A stretch of 33,517 nt of DNA, from assembly GCA_040751955.1 (NCBI GenBank), contig JBFMFY010000036.1:1-33517 (forward strand). The letters run 5' to 3'. Shown here in pieces: positions 1 to 7,391 of the stretch. Both the position numbers and the translations under genes were made by a program. The notes beneath the pieces are model-generated. The model was given only the letters and a program-made list of their open reading frames with translations, did no database searches and was not told where the DNA came from. The stretch is from SpSt-333 sp040751955 (GTDB lineage Bacteria; Bacteroidota; Ignavibacteria; UBA10030; UBA8401). Each line of letters begins with the position of its first letter. Position 1 is the stretch's first letter.

Positions 1-194
1 GACGTGATGCTTGTGTACAGTGTGAGTTGTGATTTGATTTCAAAGGTAGGTTTTCGACAGTATCTGTTGTTTTTTTATCGTCGCGCTCATGGTTGTGATT
101 TGATTTCAAAGGTAGGTTTTCGACAGTATGACATACACGCGCTGTGGAATAGCGGCAGTTGTGATTTGATTTCAAAGGTAGGTTTTCGACAGTA
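1..194 (+). CRISPR. Type II-C CRISPR array, right-hand end (three repeats visible)
   Basis: Three identical 36-nt repeats lie at 26-61, 92-127 and 158-193. Each begins GTTGTGATTTGATTTC, ends TTTTCGACAGT and is followed by an A, so the unit may be 37 nt. Two full spacers of 30 nt lie at 62-91 and 128-157, and bases 1-25 are part of a third; the array continues left of the window. A 36-nt repeat with a 30-nt spacer is usual for type II. Orientation is set to + because the 5' half of the repeat pairs with the + strand tracrRNA at about 7421-7507. Transcription then runs toward cas2, converging on the cas genes. The last repeat shows no decay, so which end gains new spacers cannot be told from this. 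Confidence 0.97.
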
Positions 195-309
195 GTTGAT
201 CTATAATCTTCTATTTGTCAATACATTAACACCTGAGTCTGTCGAAAAAAATGCCGAAAAACTTGACCGAGTCCGAAGGATGAGGCAAATTTTCCGGCGT
301 GGTAATATG
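195..309 (+). other. Array-to-terminator spacer with possible structured transcript
   Basis: This is the stretch between the last CRISPR repeat and the terminator. It contains CTGTCGAAAA at 239-248, the exact reverse complement of the repeat's 3' end (TTTTCGACAG). It also has a potential GCCG/CGGC-closed stem at about 252-298. Part of it (CCGAAGGATGA) resembles the palindromic repeat family found at 414-494, so a decayed repeat element is a simple explanation. No credible protein is encoded. It could equally be a leader or trailer of the array. Confidence 0.35.
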
Positions 310-347
310 AGCCATCCGATTGCGTAGAGCAGTCGGATGGCTTTTTC
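310..347 (+). terminator. Rho-independent terminator after the CRISPR array
   Basis: A perfect 10-bp stem, AGCCATCCGA (310-319) with TCGGATGGCT (333-342), is followed by a T-rich tract. It is oriented on the + strand, so it would end the pre-crRNA transcript before it runs into cas2. A very similar stem ends the gene at 21455-24391. Confidence 0.8.
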
Positions 348-356
348 TTTTATAAT

Positions 357-402
357 CACTCTGAGCGAGCCCCGATGTTCTTTGTCGGGACGAGTCGAAG
401 AG
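357..402. repeat. Palindromic repeat, TGAGCGAG/CGAGTCGAAG family
   Basis: The 40-base core at 361-400 matches 1708-1747 inside cas1 with one mismatch. It contains an internal CCCGA...TCGGG hairpin. It lies downstream of cas2, outside any gene. Confidence 0.8.
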
Positions 403-413
403 CGATTCATTGC

Positions 414-494
414 GTCATCCTTCGACGCGCTCATCCGAAAAAAACAGATTCGCTTGCCTGCCCGACTATGTCGTTCAGGCGGGCTCAGGATGAC
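414..494. repeat. Palindromic repeat with GTCATCC/GGATGAC ends
   Basis: The 81-bp element opens with GTCATCC (414-420) and closes with GGATGAC (488-494). Inside are the common intergenic words TTCGACGCGCTCA and GGGCTCAGGA. It ends 14 bases before the cas2 stop codon and so may act as a barrier between cas2 and the array. Confidence 0.65.
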
Positions 495-507
495 TTTTGT
501 ATTTATG

Positions 508-837
508 TTAAAATATTTCCAACTGTGCCGGCGTTGCAGGCAAGGCGGTTGTTTTCTTTCCCCAAAAGTTGATGATATCCCCATACTGCTTGTCGGTGAT
601 CTTCAGGACGCTGACATGTCCTTTGGCAGGGATCAGTCTTTCAACCCGCTTCACATGCACTTCGGAGCTTTCGAGGCTCGCACAGTGACGGATGTACACG
701 GAATACTGCATCATCGTAAATCCGTCCTTCATCAGATCTTTACGGAACCGTGCGTGGATCTTTTTCTCCAGATCGCTCGTCGTCGGCAGGTCGAAAAAGA
801 CGAAGAGCCACATAATTCTGTAGGCATTGAGCCGCAT
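508..837 (-). CDS. cas2: CRISPR-associated endonuclease Cas2 (type II-C)
   Basis: Cas2 forms the Cas1-Cas2 integrase that inserts new spacers. The protein of 109 aa has the typical Cas2 opening strand (MWLFVFFDLPT, with the conserved aspartate), then FRKDLMKDGFTMMQYSVYIRH, the KRV-PAKGHVSVL region and a C-terminal tail ending QLEIF, all as in type II Cas2 proteins. I place the start at the ATG at 837 (MRLNAYRIMW), because family members begin this way. An upstream in-frame ATG at 855 lies within the end of a palindromic repeat (851-882) and adds only MTISYI. No clear Shine-Dalgarno sequence precedes either. The gene is separated from cas1 by the GIY-YIG gene, which breaks the usual tight cas1-cas2 spacing. 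Confidence 0.95.
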   Translation of the reverse strand: MRLNAYRIMWLFVFFDLPTTSDLEKKIHARFRKDLMKDGFTMMQYSVYIRHCASLESSEVHVKRVERLIPAKGHVSVLKITDKQYGDIINFWGKKTTALPATPAQLEIF

Positions 838-850
838 AATGTAAGAAATC

Positions 851-882
851 GTCATGCCCGAATGTCTCTATCGGGCATCCAT
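851..882. repeat. Palindromic repeat bordering the GIY-YIG gene (cas2 side)
   Basis: GTCATGCCCGA (851-861) and TCGGGCATCCAT (871-882) form a hairpin. The outer end reads GTCAT, matching inverted the ATGAC that closes the cluster on the cas1 side (1288). It overlaps the first base of the GIY-YIG stop codon. Confidence 0.8.
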
Positions 883-1163
883 TATAAATCGTAGTACAAA
901 TCTTTCCAATCAGGATTCATTTTTTCGATCAATCGGATTTTCCAAACTCGATTCCATTTCTTCATCTGCTTTTCTCTCGCAATAGCATCGCGAATATCTG
1001 CATACTCTTCAAAATAGACAAGCATGTGAACTTTGTATTTCTGTGTGAAGCCGGGGATGAGGGACTCCTTATGTTGAAAAACGCGGTGCTTGAGTTTACT
1101 TGTCATTCCGATATAAAGAGTCCCATTCTTTTTACTGGCAAGTATATAAACGAAAGAGGCCAT
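882..1163 (-). CDS. Small GIY-YIG nuclease-family protein inserted between cas1 and cas2
   Basis: The 93-aa protein is a single GIY-YIG domain. It opens with VYILASKKNGTLYIGMT, which holds the YIL and YIG motifs, followed by the conserved arginine in LKHRVFQHK and the acidic residue in the EEYADIRDAIAREKQMKKW helix. This matches the stand-alone UPF0213/YhbQ-like group, about 90-100 aa, whose cellular role is poorly known. GIY-YIG domains cut DNA in homing endonucleases and UvrC, so nuclease activity is plausible but not shown. The start at 1163 gives a full domain. The gene lies in the cas direction but is framed by palindromic repeats on both sides (851-882; 1174-1288), which points to arrival as a cassette rather than a native cas gene. 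Confidence 0.9.
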   Translation of the reverse strand: MASFVYILASKKNGTLYIGMTSKLKHRVFQHKESLIPGFTQKYKVHMLVYFEEYADIRDAIAREKQMKKWNRVWKIRLIEKMNPDWKDLYYDL

Positions 1164-1173
1164 TTCTTTTCTT

Positions 1174-1205
1174 CTGGATTCCCGCCAACAGCATGCGGGA
1201 ACGAC
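1174..1205. repeat. Palindromic repeat CTGGATTCCCGCC...GCGGGAACGAC
   Basis: This 32-bp unit is identical to 1257-1288 except at one base. It begins CTGGATTCCCGCC and ends GCGGGAACGAC, forming a hairpin. It lies 10 bases upstream of the GIY-YIG start. Confidence 0.85.
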
Positions 1206-1222
1206 GTTCTCTTTGGATAGTT

Positions 1223-1252
1223 GTCATGCCCGAACGATTTTATTGGCATCCA
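1223..1252. repeat. Palindromic repeat GTCATGCCCGA...GGCATCCAT
   Basis: The unit is closely related to 851-882 (same GTCATGCCCGA start and GGCATCCAT end). It sits between the two CTGGATTCCC units. Confidence 0.75.
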
Positions 1253-1256
1253 TGTT

Positions 1257-1288
1257 CTGGATTCCCGCCAACAGCATGCGGGAATGAC
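1257..1288. repeat. Palindromic repeat CTGGATTCCCGCC...GCGGGAATGAC
   Basis: This is the second copy of the 1174-1205 unit. It ends four bases before the cas1 stop codon (1293-1295, read on the - strand) with the outward ATGAC end. Confidence 0.85.
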
Positions 1289-1292
1289 GGAC

Positions 1293-2321
1293 CTAAATCA
1301 ACTCAGGATATTTAATCGTTTTCCTCTCTCCCGCAAAACATTCCGCAAGCGACGCCGTCGTTTGCGACAACCCGACCATCAACGGACTTGCAGTTCCGTT
1401 GATCCCGATATCGTCCGTTAAGACTGTAAGAAGTCTCGCTTTCAATTCCGTTGTCAGAACCGAAAAATCTTTTCCTTCCTGCACGATGGAATGCACGATC
1501 CTGTCCACAAACGGACGATACGGCTCCATAATGTCGTCGGCGAGGCAAAAAGCATTGTATTTGTTGTGGTGATGGATGCCGATCGTGGGAAGCAGTCCGG
1601 AGCCGGCAAGCGCACGTGCCACCGCGGCGCGGAGTATGGCGTAGCCGTAGTTGAACAGATTGTTCGGCGGGTCGCCAAACCGGTCCCGAACAAATTTTTT
1701 AGTCATACTGAGCGAGTCCCGATGTTCTTTGTCGGGACGAGTCGAAGTATGACCACTCTTCGACTCACTTCGTTCGCTCAGAGTGACTGGAATAGTCATG
1801 CTGAGCAGGTCCTGCTTTTTAGGACGCGTCGAAGCATCGGTAAAGAAGTTCGACCAGTAGTACCTGCTCGCTTTCGCCTCTTCGTTCGTTGTATCACCGC
1901 TTTTAACATTGGCAGTGCACCGCTTCAACGTTTCATGCGGTATGCCGAACGACTTTAAGAGCAACGCCTGATTGCTGATTTTTGCTTTTATCGTCTGCTG
2001 CCACAATTGCTTCTTCAACGGCTCGCTTGCCCTCAATTGGTGCGCGAACATCTGCGACTGAACGTCGTTCGCATCCAGCGTGAGAAGCATCGATGCCGGC
2101 AGGTGTTTGTCGTTACAGAAGATGGCGGCGACGTTGTTCTCGTTCAGTTTGGAGAGCGCCTGTAGCGAGAATGTGCACTCGCCGTTTTCAAAAACAACAA
2201 AGCCGATATCTTCTATCGGGACAGTCTTTTCTTCCTCATTCTTTTTGTTCTTCAACACCAACTGCTCCATTTTTGTGCTGACGTAGCAGGGGTTGCTGAT
2301 GAAGAGTGTGCGTTTAAGCAT
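1293..2321 (-). CDS. cas1: CRISPR-associated endonuclease Cas1 (type II-C) with internal repeat insertion
   Basis: Cas1 is the catalytic integrase subunit of spacer acquisition. The 342-aa product has the N-terminal beta domain (MLKRTLFISNPCYVS) and the helical catalytic domain. The metal-binding residues are present: glutamate at about 148 (GDTTNEEAKASRYYW), histidine at about 250-252 (TIGIHHHNKYNAF) and aspartate at about 262-263 (LADDIMEPYRP). Type II Cas1 proteins are usually about 300 aa. The excess is explained by residues about 161-209, which carry SERSESKSG and STRPDKEHRDSLSM, a translation of palindromic intergenic repeats (DNA 1702-1840). The frame stays open across it, joining YYWSNFF to RDRFGDPPNNLFNYGYA. 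The start ATG overlaps the cas9 stop by 8 nt (ATGCTTAA). Whether the protein is active with the insert is unknown. Confidence 0.95.
   Translation of the reverse strand: MLKRTLFISNPCYVSTKMEQLVLKNKKNEEEKTVPIEDIGFVVFENGECTFSLQALSKLNENNVAAIFCNDKHLPASMLLTLDANDVQSQMFAHQLRASEPLKKQLWQQTIKAKISNQALLLKSFGIPHETLKRCTANVKSGDTTNEEAKASRYYWSNFFTDASTRPKKQDLLSMTIPVTLSERSESKSGHTSTRPDKEHRDSLSMTKKFVRDRFGDPPNNLFNYGYAILRAAVARALAGSGLLPTIGIHHHNKYNAFCLADDIMEPYRPFVDRIVHSIVQEGKDFSVLTTELKARLLTVLTDDIGINGTASPLMVGLSQTTASLAECFAGERKTIKYPELI
1702..1840. repeat. Cluster of three palindromic repeats inserted in cas1
   Basis: Three adjoining units can be seen. Unit A is 1702-1753, with ends GTCATAC/GTATGAC and the 40-base core shared with 361-400. 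Unit B is 1754-1785, with CACTCT/AGAGTG ends. Unit C is about 1795-1840, GTCATGCTGAGCA to TCGAAGCAT. Together they cover about 139 bp that has no counterpart in normal Cas1 proteins and keep the cas1 frame open. Confidence 0.88.
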
Positions 2322-5300
2322 GGATTATTGGTTTTATGTTTCCAAGACGATTAATTTTAATTTTAATGCATGTCTCTTTAATTTTTACGGGCGTTTCATC
2401 GAAACTCATTTCGGATTTATTGTGCCAGTCTATTTCACCTTTTATTTTCAACTTTGTATCACACTGTTGGATAATATCTGCAATAGTATACTTTCTAAAT
2501 AAGCAAGAGTTGCCGGTAAAACTAACTGTTTGATAAATTCGATCTACTATATGAACAGTATCGTTCCAATTAATGGAGTTGTCAACCACTTTTCCTTTTT
2601 TTAACTCTTGAATTTCTTCAACGGTTGGAACATATACCAAATCATCTGGAGATAAAACAATTCTAATAAAACCTTCGCGTTCGGGAGCAATCTTATCAAT
2701 GTTGTTTTCTTTTTCTAATGCTTTTAGAACAGAAATTGAAGGTGTCGGTTTCAAATATTCGCGCTCATTTGTAGTTTTATTTTCATACATAACAAAATAT
2801 ACGTTACTCCCTTTATCAGTTTCATAAACGGCACCTCGAAACATATCTTCTTTATCAATAATGCCATCTAAACGCGTTACAGATTTAATTGGCTTTCCGA
2901 TTCTTTCTATGGCTTTTTTGTTTAATTTATCAATGCCTTCAGCGCTAAACGCCTCTTTTGGTTCATTGTTGTATTCTAAAATGTGCTCAAGAAATAAGCG
3001 GTTAACGGGATTGTTTTTCCTATTTTTGTCAATCTCGTATCCGCTTTCTTGTAATTTTTTAAGTCGGGAAGGATATTTTTCAAGCACTGCTTTTTCTAAA
3101 ATGAAATTGGGAAAATCGTTGCACATTTTTTGAATGGTTAGATTCTCAACGTATTCTTTTTTATCCAAACTCATTCGCTTTGCCTTATATCGTATAAATT
3201 CTGCTATTTTTATTCGTTCATAGTAAGTCCCGTCAAGTTGATAAACAGTTTTTTTCTTTCCATTTTTATTAGTAGTGCTTTTGATTCGCTGTAAATATTT
3301 ATCGATTTGTTGTTCGTTTTGCTGGGCGGTGGTACCTGTAATGGCCAGTTCATCAATAACTCGTTCTAAAGATTTTTGGGCATGATCATCATAGATGTAT
3401 GCGGCGTTACGTTTTAATTCTGGATTGTTTTTTATTTCATTCCAATATGCTTGGATTTTTATTGCTTCTTTTATTCCGACCTCTTTAACCTTCTTAATCC
3501 AAACAGTTCCAATTGGCTCTTTGAACATTGATCTTCGTACTGCTTTCCATCGCTCATTTTGCTCTTGAACTCGACTGACTTTTTGCCATTTACCGTTTTT
3601 CTTTTCCCACTTTTCATATTTATTGTAAGGATTGGTTATGATGGGAGCAGATTCTTTAAATGAAACAACACATGATAACAATCTATTTTTTACATCGAGT
3701 GTAAAGTTATCCCATGGTTGTTTAAAGTCTCGGATTTTACCTTTGCACAGCGTAAAGAAATATTTTTTCTTTTCTGCATCTGTATCGGCGGCAGTTAGAG
3801 TGTTCAAAAATCGAATATGCTCTCGCGTAGTGGCTGCAATAATTACAGCATCAAGTGCATGATGCCGATGATCGAGCCGTTTGGTCCCTTCTTGTTCTAA
3901 GTGAGGATTAAGTGACAAGTCAAAATGATATTTGTTTTTATCTTCTTCATCAAAATAAATAAGTCTTTTATCGAGAATTTTTTCAAGTCGTTCGAAACGT
4001 GGTTTAACAATATCATTCCAAACTCTATTTAAGCCCCAGTTTTGTTTTAGCTCAGAAGTAATACTTCCGATGGTAAAAACGACGCCATTTGGGTCTTTTG
4101 TCACCGGCTTTAGTAATTCTGCTAATTTTCTGCCAATATAACGTGTATCATTAATTTGCCGTTGAATGAAATCGTCTGGTGGCTCTGTTGCTAATAGATT
4201 CTTTAGTTTTGCACGTTGGAATTTGAATGTGCTTTCACATTGTTGAACATACTCATCATAAGTCAAGAGTGTATATTCTGTGTCTCCATAAGTGCATTTG
4301 CCATTAGAGTCTGAAATGAAATTGGCAGCTAATTTATCCCCTTTTGCTTTGTTCACCACCCATTCACTAATTACCAAATTACTCATCGCGTCATTTTTCA
4401 TTTTAGACCGGGGGATGATATGTTCAATCTCATAAAGATTTGCGTCGAAAAGCTTGCTGAGAGGAATAATTTTTCCAGTATATGGCGAACGGCAATTTTG
4501 ACTTATCCAAAGTATGTATTTCTTGACTTGCTGTTCAGTAGGAATCTTTTCGTCTTTTAGTTTTTTACTAATGTATTCATCGGACAAACCAGATTGACTT
4601 TTCCAAAGTCGGAAACGTTCTATATCAAGCGGATTGTCTGGATTAGGTTTTACAGTAAATGAGGAAATAATTTTCTTTCCTATTTCATCATAGTGTTCAA
4701 AACTCTCATTCAGTAATTCTTTCAGCATTAAACGGGCTTTTTGTTTCTCTTCAAAATTCTCATTTTGATTTTGTGAAATTCGTTCTCTTTCTTTTGCATT
4801 GTTTCTTAGTTCTCTGCCTAATTCAATATGAATTTCATCAATGGTTCCGAATTTTTTCCACACGTCCCTTACCAAAAGCATTGCCTCGCGGATTACTTGT
4901 TCAACTATTGGATTTCGAAGACTATTGTTAGGTAGTTCTTTCTTAAGATATTCACCGAATGCTTCTGGCGTTTTTACCTCTGCAACATCTTTTTCAGAAT
5001 GCTTTCCATAGATCAAATAACCGGCTTGATAAGTAGCAAGTCCTTTATAATATTCTCTTAATTCGCCTTTTCCTAAAAAGCTCTTTAATACCTGCTTCTC
5101 TACTTCATCATCGGCTATTTTGTAAAGGTTATGAGGGGTACGTCCAATGTGATCGAGTCGTTCTTTAATCGATTTTGCAGTGTGTTGCATGTTAGTAAGT
5201 GAATCCAACAATCCTTGAATTTCTCGACGTTTCCTTTCTTTAGTAATTTCTGATAAATCTTTATTGAATTGGTGTATCAAGTCTTGGAGAGGCATCCAAT

Positions 5301-7371
5301 ATTTACCACATCTCATTACGACCAACATTTTACGTGTTGCTAATGCGGAGTATGCACCGTATTCTTTTTTGAAAGGAGGAAGTTGCGCAATTGCCTGAGC
5401 GATTTCTAATGGTAAATGAAACATTTCGAAGTTATTTGTTTGCTTCCATTCACCGTTTGCACTTTTCCATCCCAATGCACTTACAATGCCTTTAACGGAT
5501 TTGTTTTCGTCGGAAGAATCATTTGAATAATCAGAGTGCCAAAGATTAAAAAGTTTTATCGGATCATTTAAAATGTAATTACCGTCAAAGTTGAACTTAG
5601 AAAACACTTTGCGATAGCGATGTTTGGTTTCGTTTCCTTTAAGTTCTTTGCGATTAGCAAAAAGGTTTATTCGGTGAGTATTTTCTTCTTCCTTTTTGGT
5701 AATAACCATTTGACTGTTTTCAGTATTTTGATGCAGGAGTTCGAGTATTTCTTTTTCGCCTATACTTTCTTTACTGTCAAAAAGTTCGAAAAGTTTTTCT
5801 TTATTGATTTCGTTGATATACTTGGACGTTTCATCAATATTGATTTTCTTTTTGCCATTCTCTTCTCCTGCTTTTTTAATTACACGAATATTGTGAATAT
5901 CCTGCCAGATTCTAAACTCTTGAAACAAAGGCGAAGTTCTAGGAATTCGGTTAAGTCCCCGTGTTTCTTTTTCATAAGAACCATCTTCATTTTTCCAAAT
6001 AGCAGTTCTTTTTTCGTAAGGGCATTCGCCAATAAGTGATTTTTGAGATTTCAGTTCGCGCTGGTAGTAAATAATATCGTTGCTAATAATGTGGAGTAAA
6101 TCATGGTTTTCAAATTCCTTTATTTTAGGTCCGTTGAATTGACTTTGCGAAGGATAAAGCAGCGCTGCTATTTTTCCAATGAGATTTTTATCGGTATTTA
6201 AAGCGTTAAGTTCAGGATTAAGCTCACACTGTTTTTTCCAAATAGTTTCTAATTCTTTTTGGTAACGCCATCGGTAAACGGGGTATTGGCGAATTTTATA
6301 ATTTCGCTTTTCCTTATATGCTTTTTTTAGTTTATCAAAAAAATATTTTCCGGGTAATTCGTCGCCCATTTTGTTATCGAGCGCAGTTGTACACAAAGTC
6401 CAATCATCTTCTTTTGGAAGTTGCGGTTTATTTTGTTTGAGTTTCCCTTTCTCTAACTTTTGTGTTACCAAAAAAGTATATTCTTTACCTTCCCAATCTG
6501 GTTTTTCTTTTCTTTCCTCTTCATAAGGTTCGATCCTTTGGTCATCCAGCACAATCTTAAATTTCTTTTTTCCTTTTTTTCCTTCTTTATCGACTTCAAT
6601 TACTTCTTTAACCTTTGTTATAGAAACAAACTGTGTTTCATAATTTTCATGCTTATATTGCTCTTTGTTTTTTAGTTTTTCAGCAAACTCTTCGTACCGC
6701 AAAACAGTTGTGTCTTTTAAGTCTTTTCTGCTGCTTTTAAAACCACGGCGTTGATTAAGAATATAAATTATGCGAACAAGTTCTTCTTTTGTGATTGGTT
6801 TAGTTAGTGCTTTTTTGCGGAGGTAATAAACTACCCAATCTTCGGGCAGCAATTTTATTTCAGAGTATTTCTTTTTCCCTTTTGAATTTCTTCTGAAATG
6901 GATTTCTTCAATAATCTTTTTCAATTCATTTTCGTTATAACCGAACTCACGATAAAACTCACGGTAGCTCTCATCTGAAATTGGGATGTCATCACTAATT
7001 CTGAATGAGAAATTTCCTTTATCAGCAATACGTTCTTTTACATGTTTTGGGTTATCCAAAAGAAAATCATTGGGTAGCCAACCTAATGTCTTAAAAACCC
7101 GAATCAACCTAGTTCTTCTAAGTTTATAGCGATGTTTAAGTCTGCGAGAACCACGCTTTTGCCTCCGATTAGCAGCGGGTGTTTTAACTTGCGGCGAACC
7201 GTTTTTTCCCTCAGAGAATGCTTTTGTATAATCGGTATCAAAAGGTACTATACGACTTGTGAGCCATTCTATTTTTCCTTCCTTACCATAATCTTCAAAT
7301 TCTTCAGGAAGTTTCAATAATGCTGCACCGATTGAACTAGTACCAATATCCAATCCAAGAACATTTTTCAT
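2314..7371 (-). CDS. cas9: CRISPR RNA-guided endonuclease Cas9, type II-C, unusually long
   Basis: Cas9 cleaves DNA guided by crRNA and tracrRNA. The 1685-aa protein has RuvC-I at its start (VLGLDIGTSSIG, Asp8). An arginine-rich bridge helix follows at about 67-92 (AANRRQKRGSRRLKHRYKLR), then a long recognition lobe. RuvC-II is at about 845-855 (IDEIHIELGREL, Glu850), HNH at about 980-1015 (YEIEHIIPRSK, His984; later NKAKGDKLA) and RuvC-III at about 1166-1175 (DHRHHALDA). The last 500 or so residues would hold the wedge and PAM-interacting parts. All catalytic motifs are intact. Many type II-C Cas9s are 1000-1400 aa, so this is among the large ones. AAGG lies about 9 nt before the ATG. No csn2 or cas4 is present. 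Base composition is far more AT-rich than cas1. Confidence 0.98.
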   Translation of the reverse strand: MKNVLGLDIGTSSIGAALLKLPEEFEDYGKEGKIEWLTSRIVPFDTDYTKAFSEGKNGSPQVKTPAANRRQKRGSRRLKHRYKLRRTRLIRVFKTLGWLPNDFLLDNPKHVKERIADKGNFSFRISDDIPISDESYREFYREFGYNENELKKIIEEIHFRRNSKGKKKYSEIKLLPEDWVVYYLRKKALTKPITKEELVRIIYILNQRRGFKSSRKDLKDTTVLRYEEFAEKLKNKEQYKHENYETQFVSITKVKEVIEVDKEGKKGKKKFKIVLDDQRIEPYEEERKEKPDWEGKEYTFLVTQKLEKGKLKQNKPQLPKEDDWTLCTTALDNKMGDELPGKYFFDKLKKAYKEKRNYKIRQYPVYRWRYQKELETIWKKQCELNPELNALNTDKNLIGKIAALLYPSQSQFNGPKIKEFENHDLLHIISNDIIYYQRELKSQKSLIGECPYEKRTAIWKNEDGSYEKETRGLNRIPRTSPLFQEFRIWQDIHNIRVIKKAGEENGKKKINIDETSKYINEINKEKLFELFDSKESIGEKEILELLHQNTENSQMVITKKEEENTHRINLFANRKELKGNETKHRYRKVFSKFNFDGNYILNDPIKLFNLWHSDYSNDSSDENKSVKGIVSALGWKSANGEWKQTNNFEMFHLPLEIAQAIAQLPPFKKEYGAYSALATRKMLVVMRCGKYWMPLQDLIHQFNKDLSEITKERKRREIQGLLDSLTNMQHTAKSIKERLDHIGRTPHNLYKIADDEVEKQVLKSFLGKGELREYYKGLATYQAGYLIYGKHSEKDVAEVKTPEAFGEYLKKELPNNSLRNPIVEQVIREAMLLVRDVWKKFGTIDEIHIELGRELRNNAKERERISQNQNENFEEKQKARLMLKELLNESFEHYDEIGKKIISSFTVKPNPDNPLDIERFRLWKSQSGLSDEYISKKLKDEKIPTEQQVKKYILWISQNCRSPYTGKIIPLSKLFDANLYEIEHIIPRSKMKNDAMSNLVISEWVVNKAKGDKLAANFISDSNGKCTYGDTEYTLLTYDEYVQQCESTFKFQRAKLKNLLATEPPDDFIQRQINDTRYIGRKLAELLKPVTKDPNGVVFTIGSITSELKQNWGLNRVWNDIVKPRFERLEKILDKRLIYFDEEDKNKYHFDLSLNPHLEQEGTKRLDHRHHALDAVIIAATTREHIRFLNTLTAADTDAEKKKYFFTLCKGKIRDFKQPWDNFTLDVKNRLLSCVVSFKESAPIITNPYNKYEKWEKKNGKWQKVSRVQEQNERWKAVRRSMFKEPIGTVWIKKVKEVGIKEAIKIQAYWNEIKNNPELKRNAAYIYDDHAQKSLERVIDELAITGTTAQQNEQQIDKYLQRIKSTTNKNGKKKTVYQLDGTYYERIKIAEFIRYKAKRMSLDKKEYVENLTIQKMCNDFPNFILEKAVLEKYPSRLKKLQESGYEIDKNRKNNPVNRLFLEHILEYNNEPKEAFSAEGIDKLNKKAIERIGKPIKSVTRLDGIIDKEDMFRGAVYETDKGSNVYFVMYENKTTNEREYLKPTPSISVLKALEKENNIDKIAPEREGFIRIVLSPDDLVYVPTVEEIQELKKGKVVDNSINWNDTVHIVDRIYQTVSFTGNSCLFRKYTIADIIQQCDTKLKIKGEIDWHNKSEMSFDETPVKIKETCIKIKINRLGNIKPIIHA

Positions 7372-7391
7372 AACTTTTTTCCTTTTAAGTA

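Noticed and set aside
62..157. Self-targeting spacers
   Set aside because: No match to either full spacer was noticed elsewhere in the window by eye; a genome-wide search could not be done.
4..195. Open frame across the CRISPR repeats
   Set aside because: Its protein is just the translated repeat three times (CDLISKVGFRQ); the DNA is clearly an array.
201..584. 127-codon open frame on the - strand between cas2 and the array
   Set aside because: It overlaps the cas2 end and is made of translated palindromic repeats and the terminator.
1..855. csn2 or cas4 making this type II-A or II-B
   Set aside because: The array follows directly after cas2 with no room for another cas gene, so II-C is the best fit within the window.
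1293..2321. cas1 as a pseudogene
   Set aside because: The frame is open throughout, all metal-binding residues remain and the insertion keeps the frame, so it is annotated as a gene of uncertain activity.
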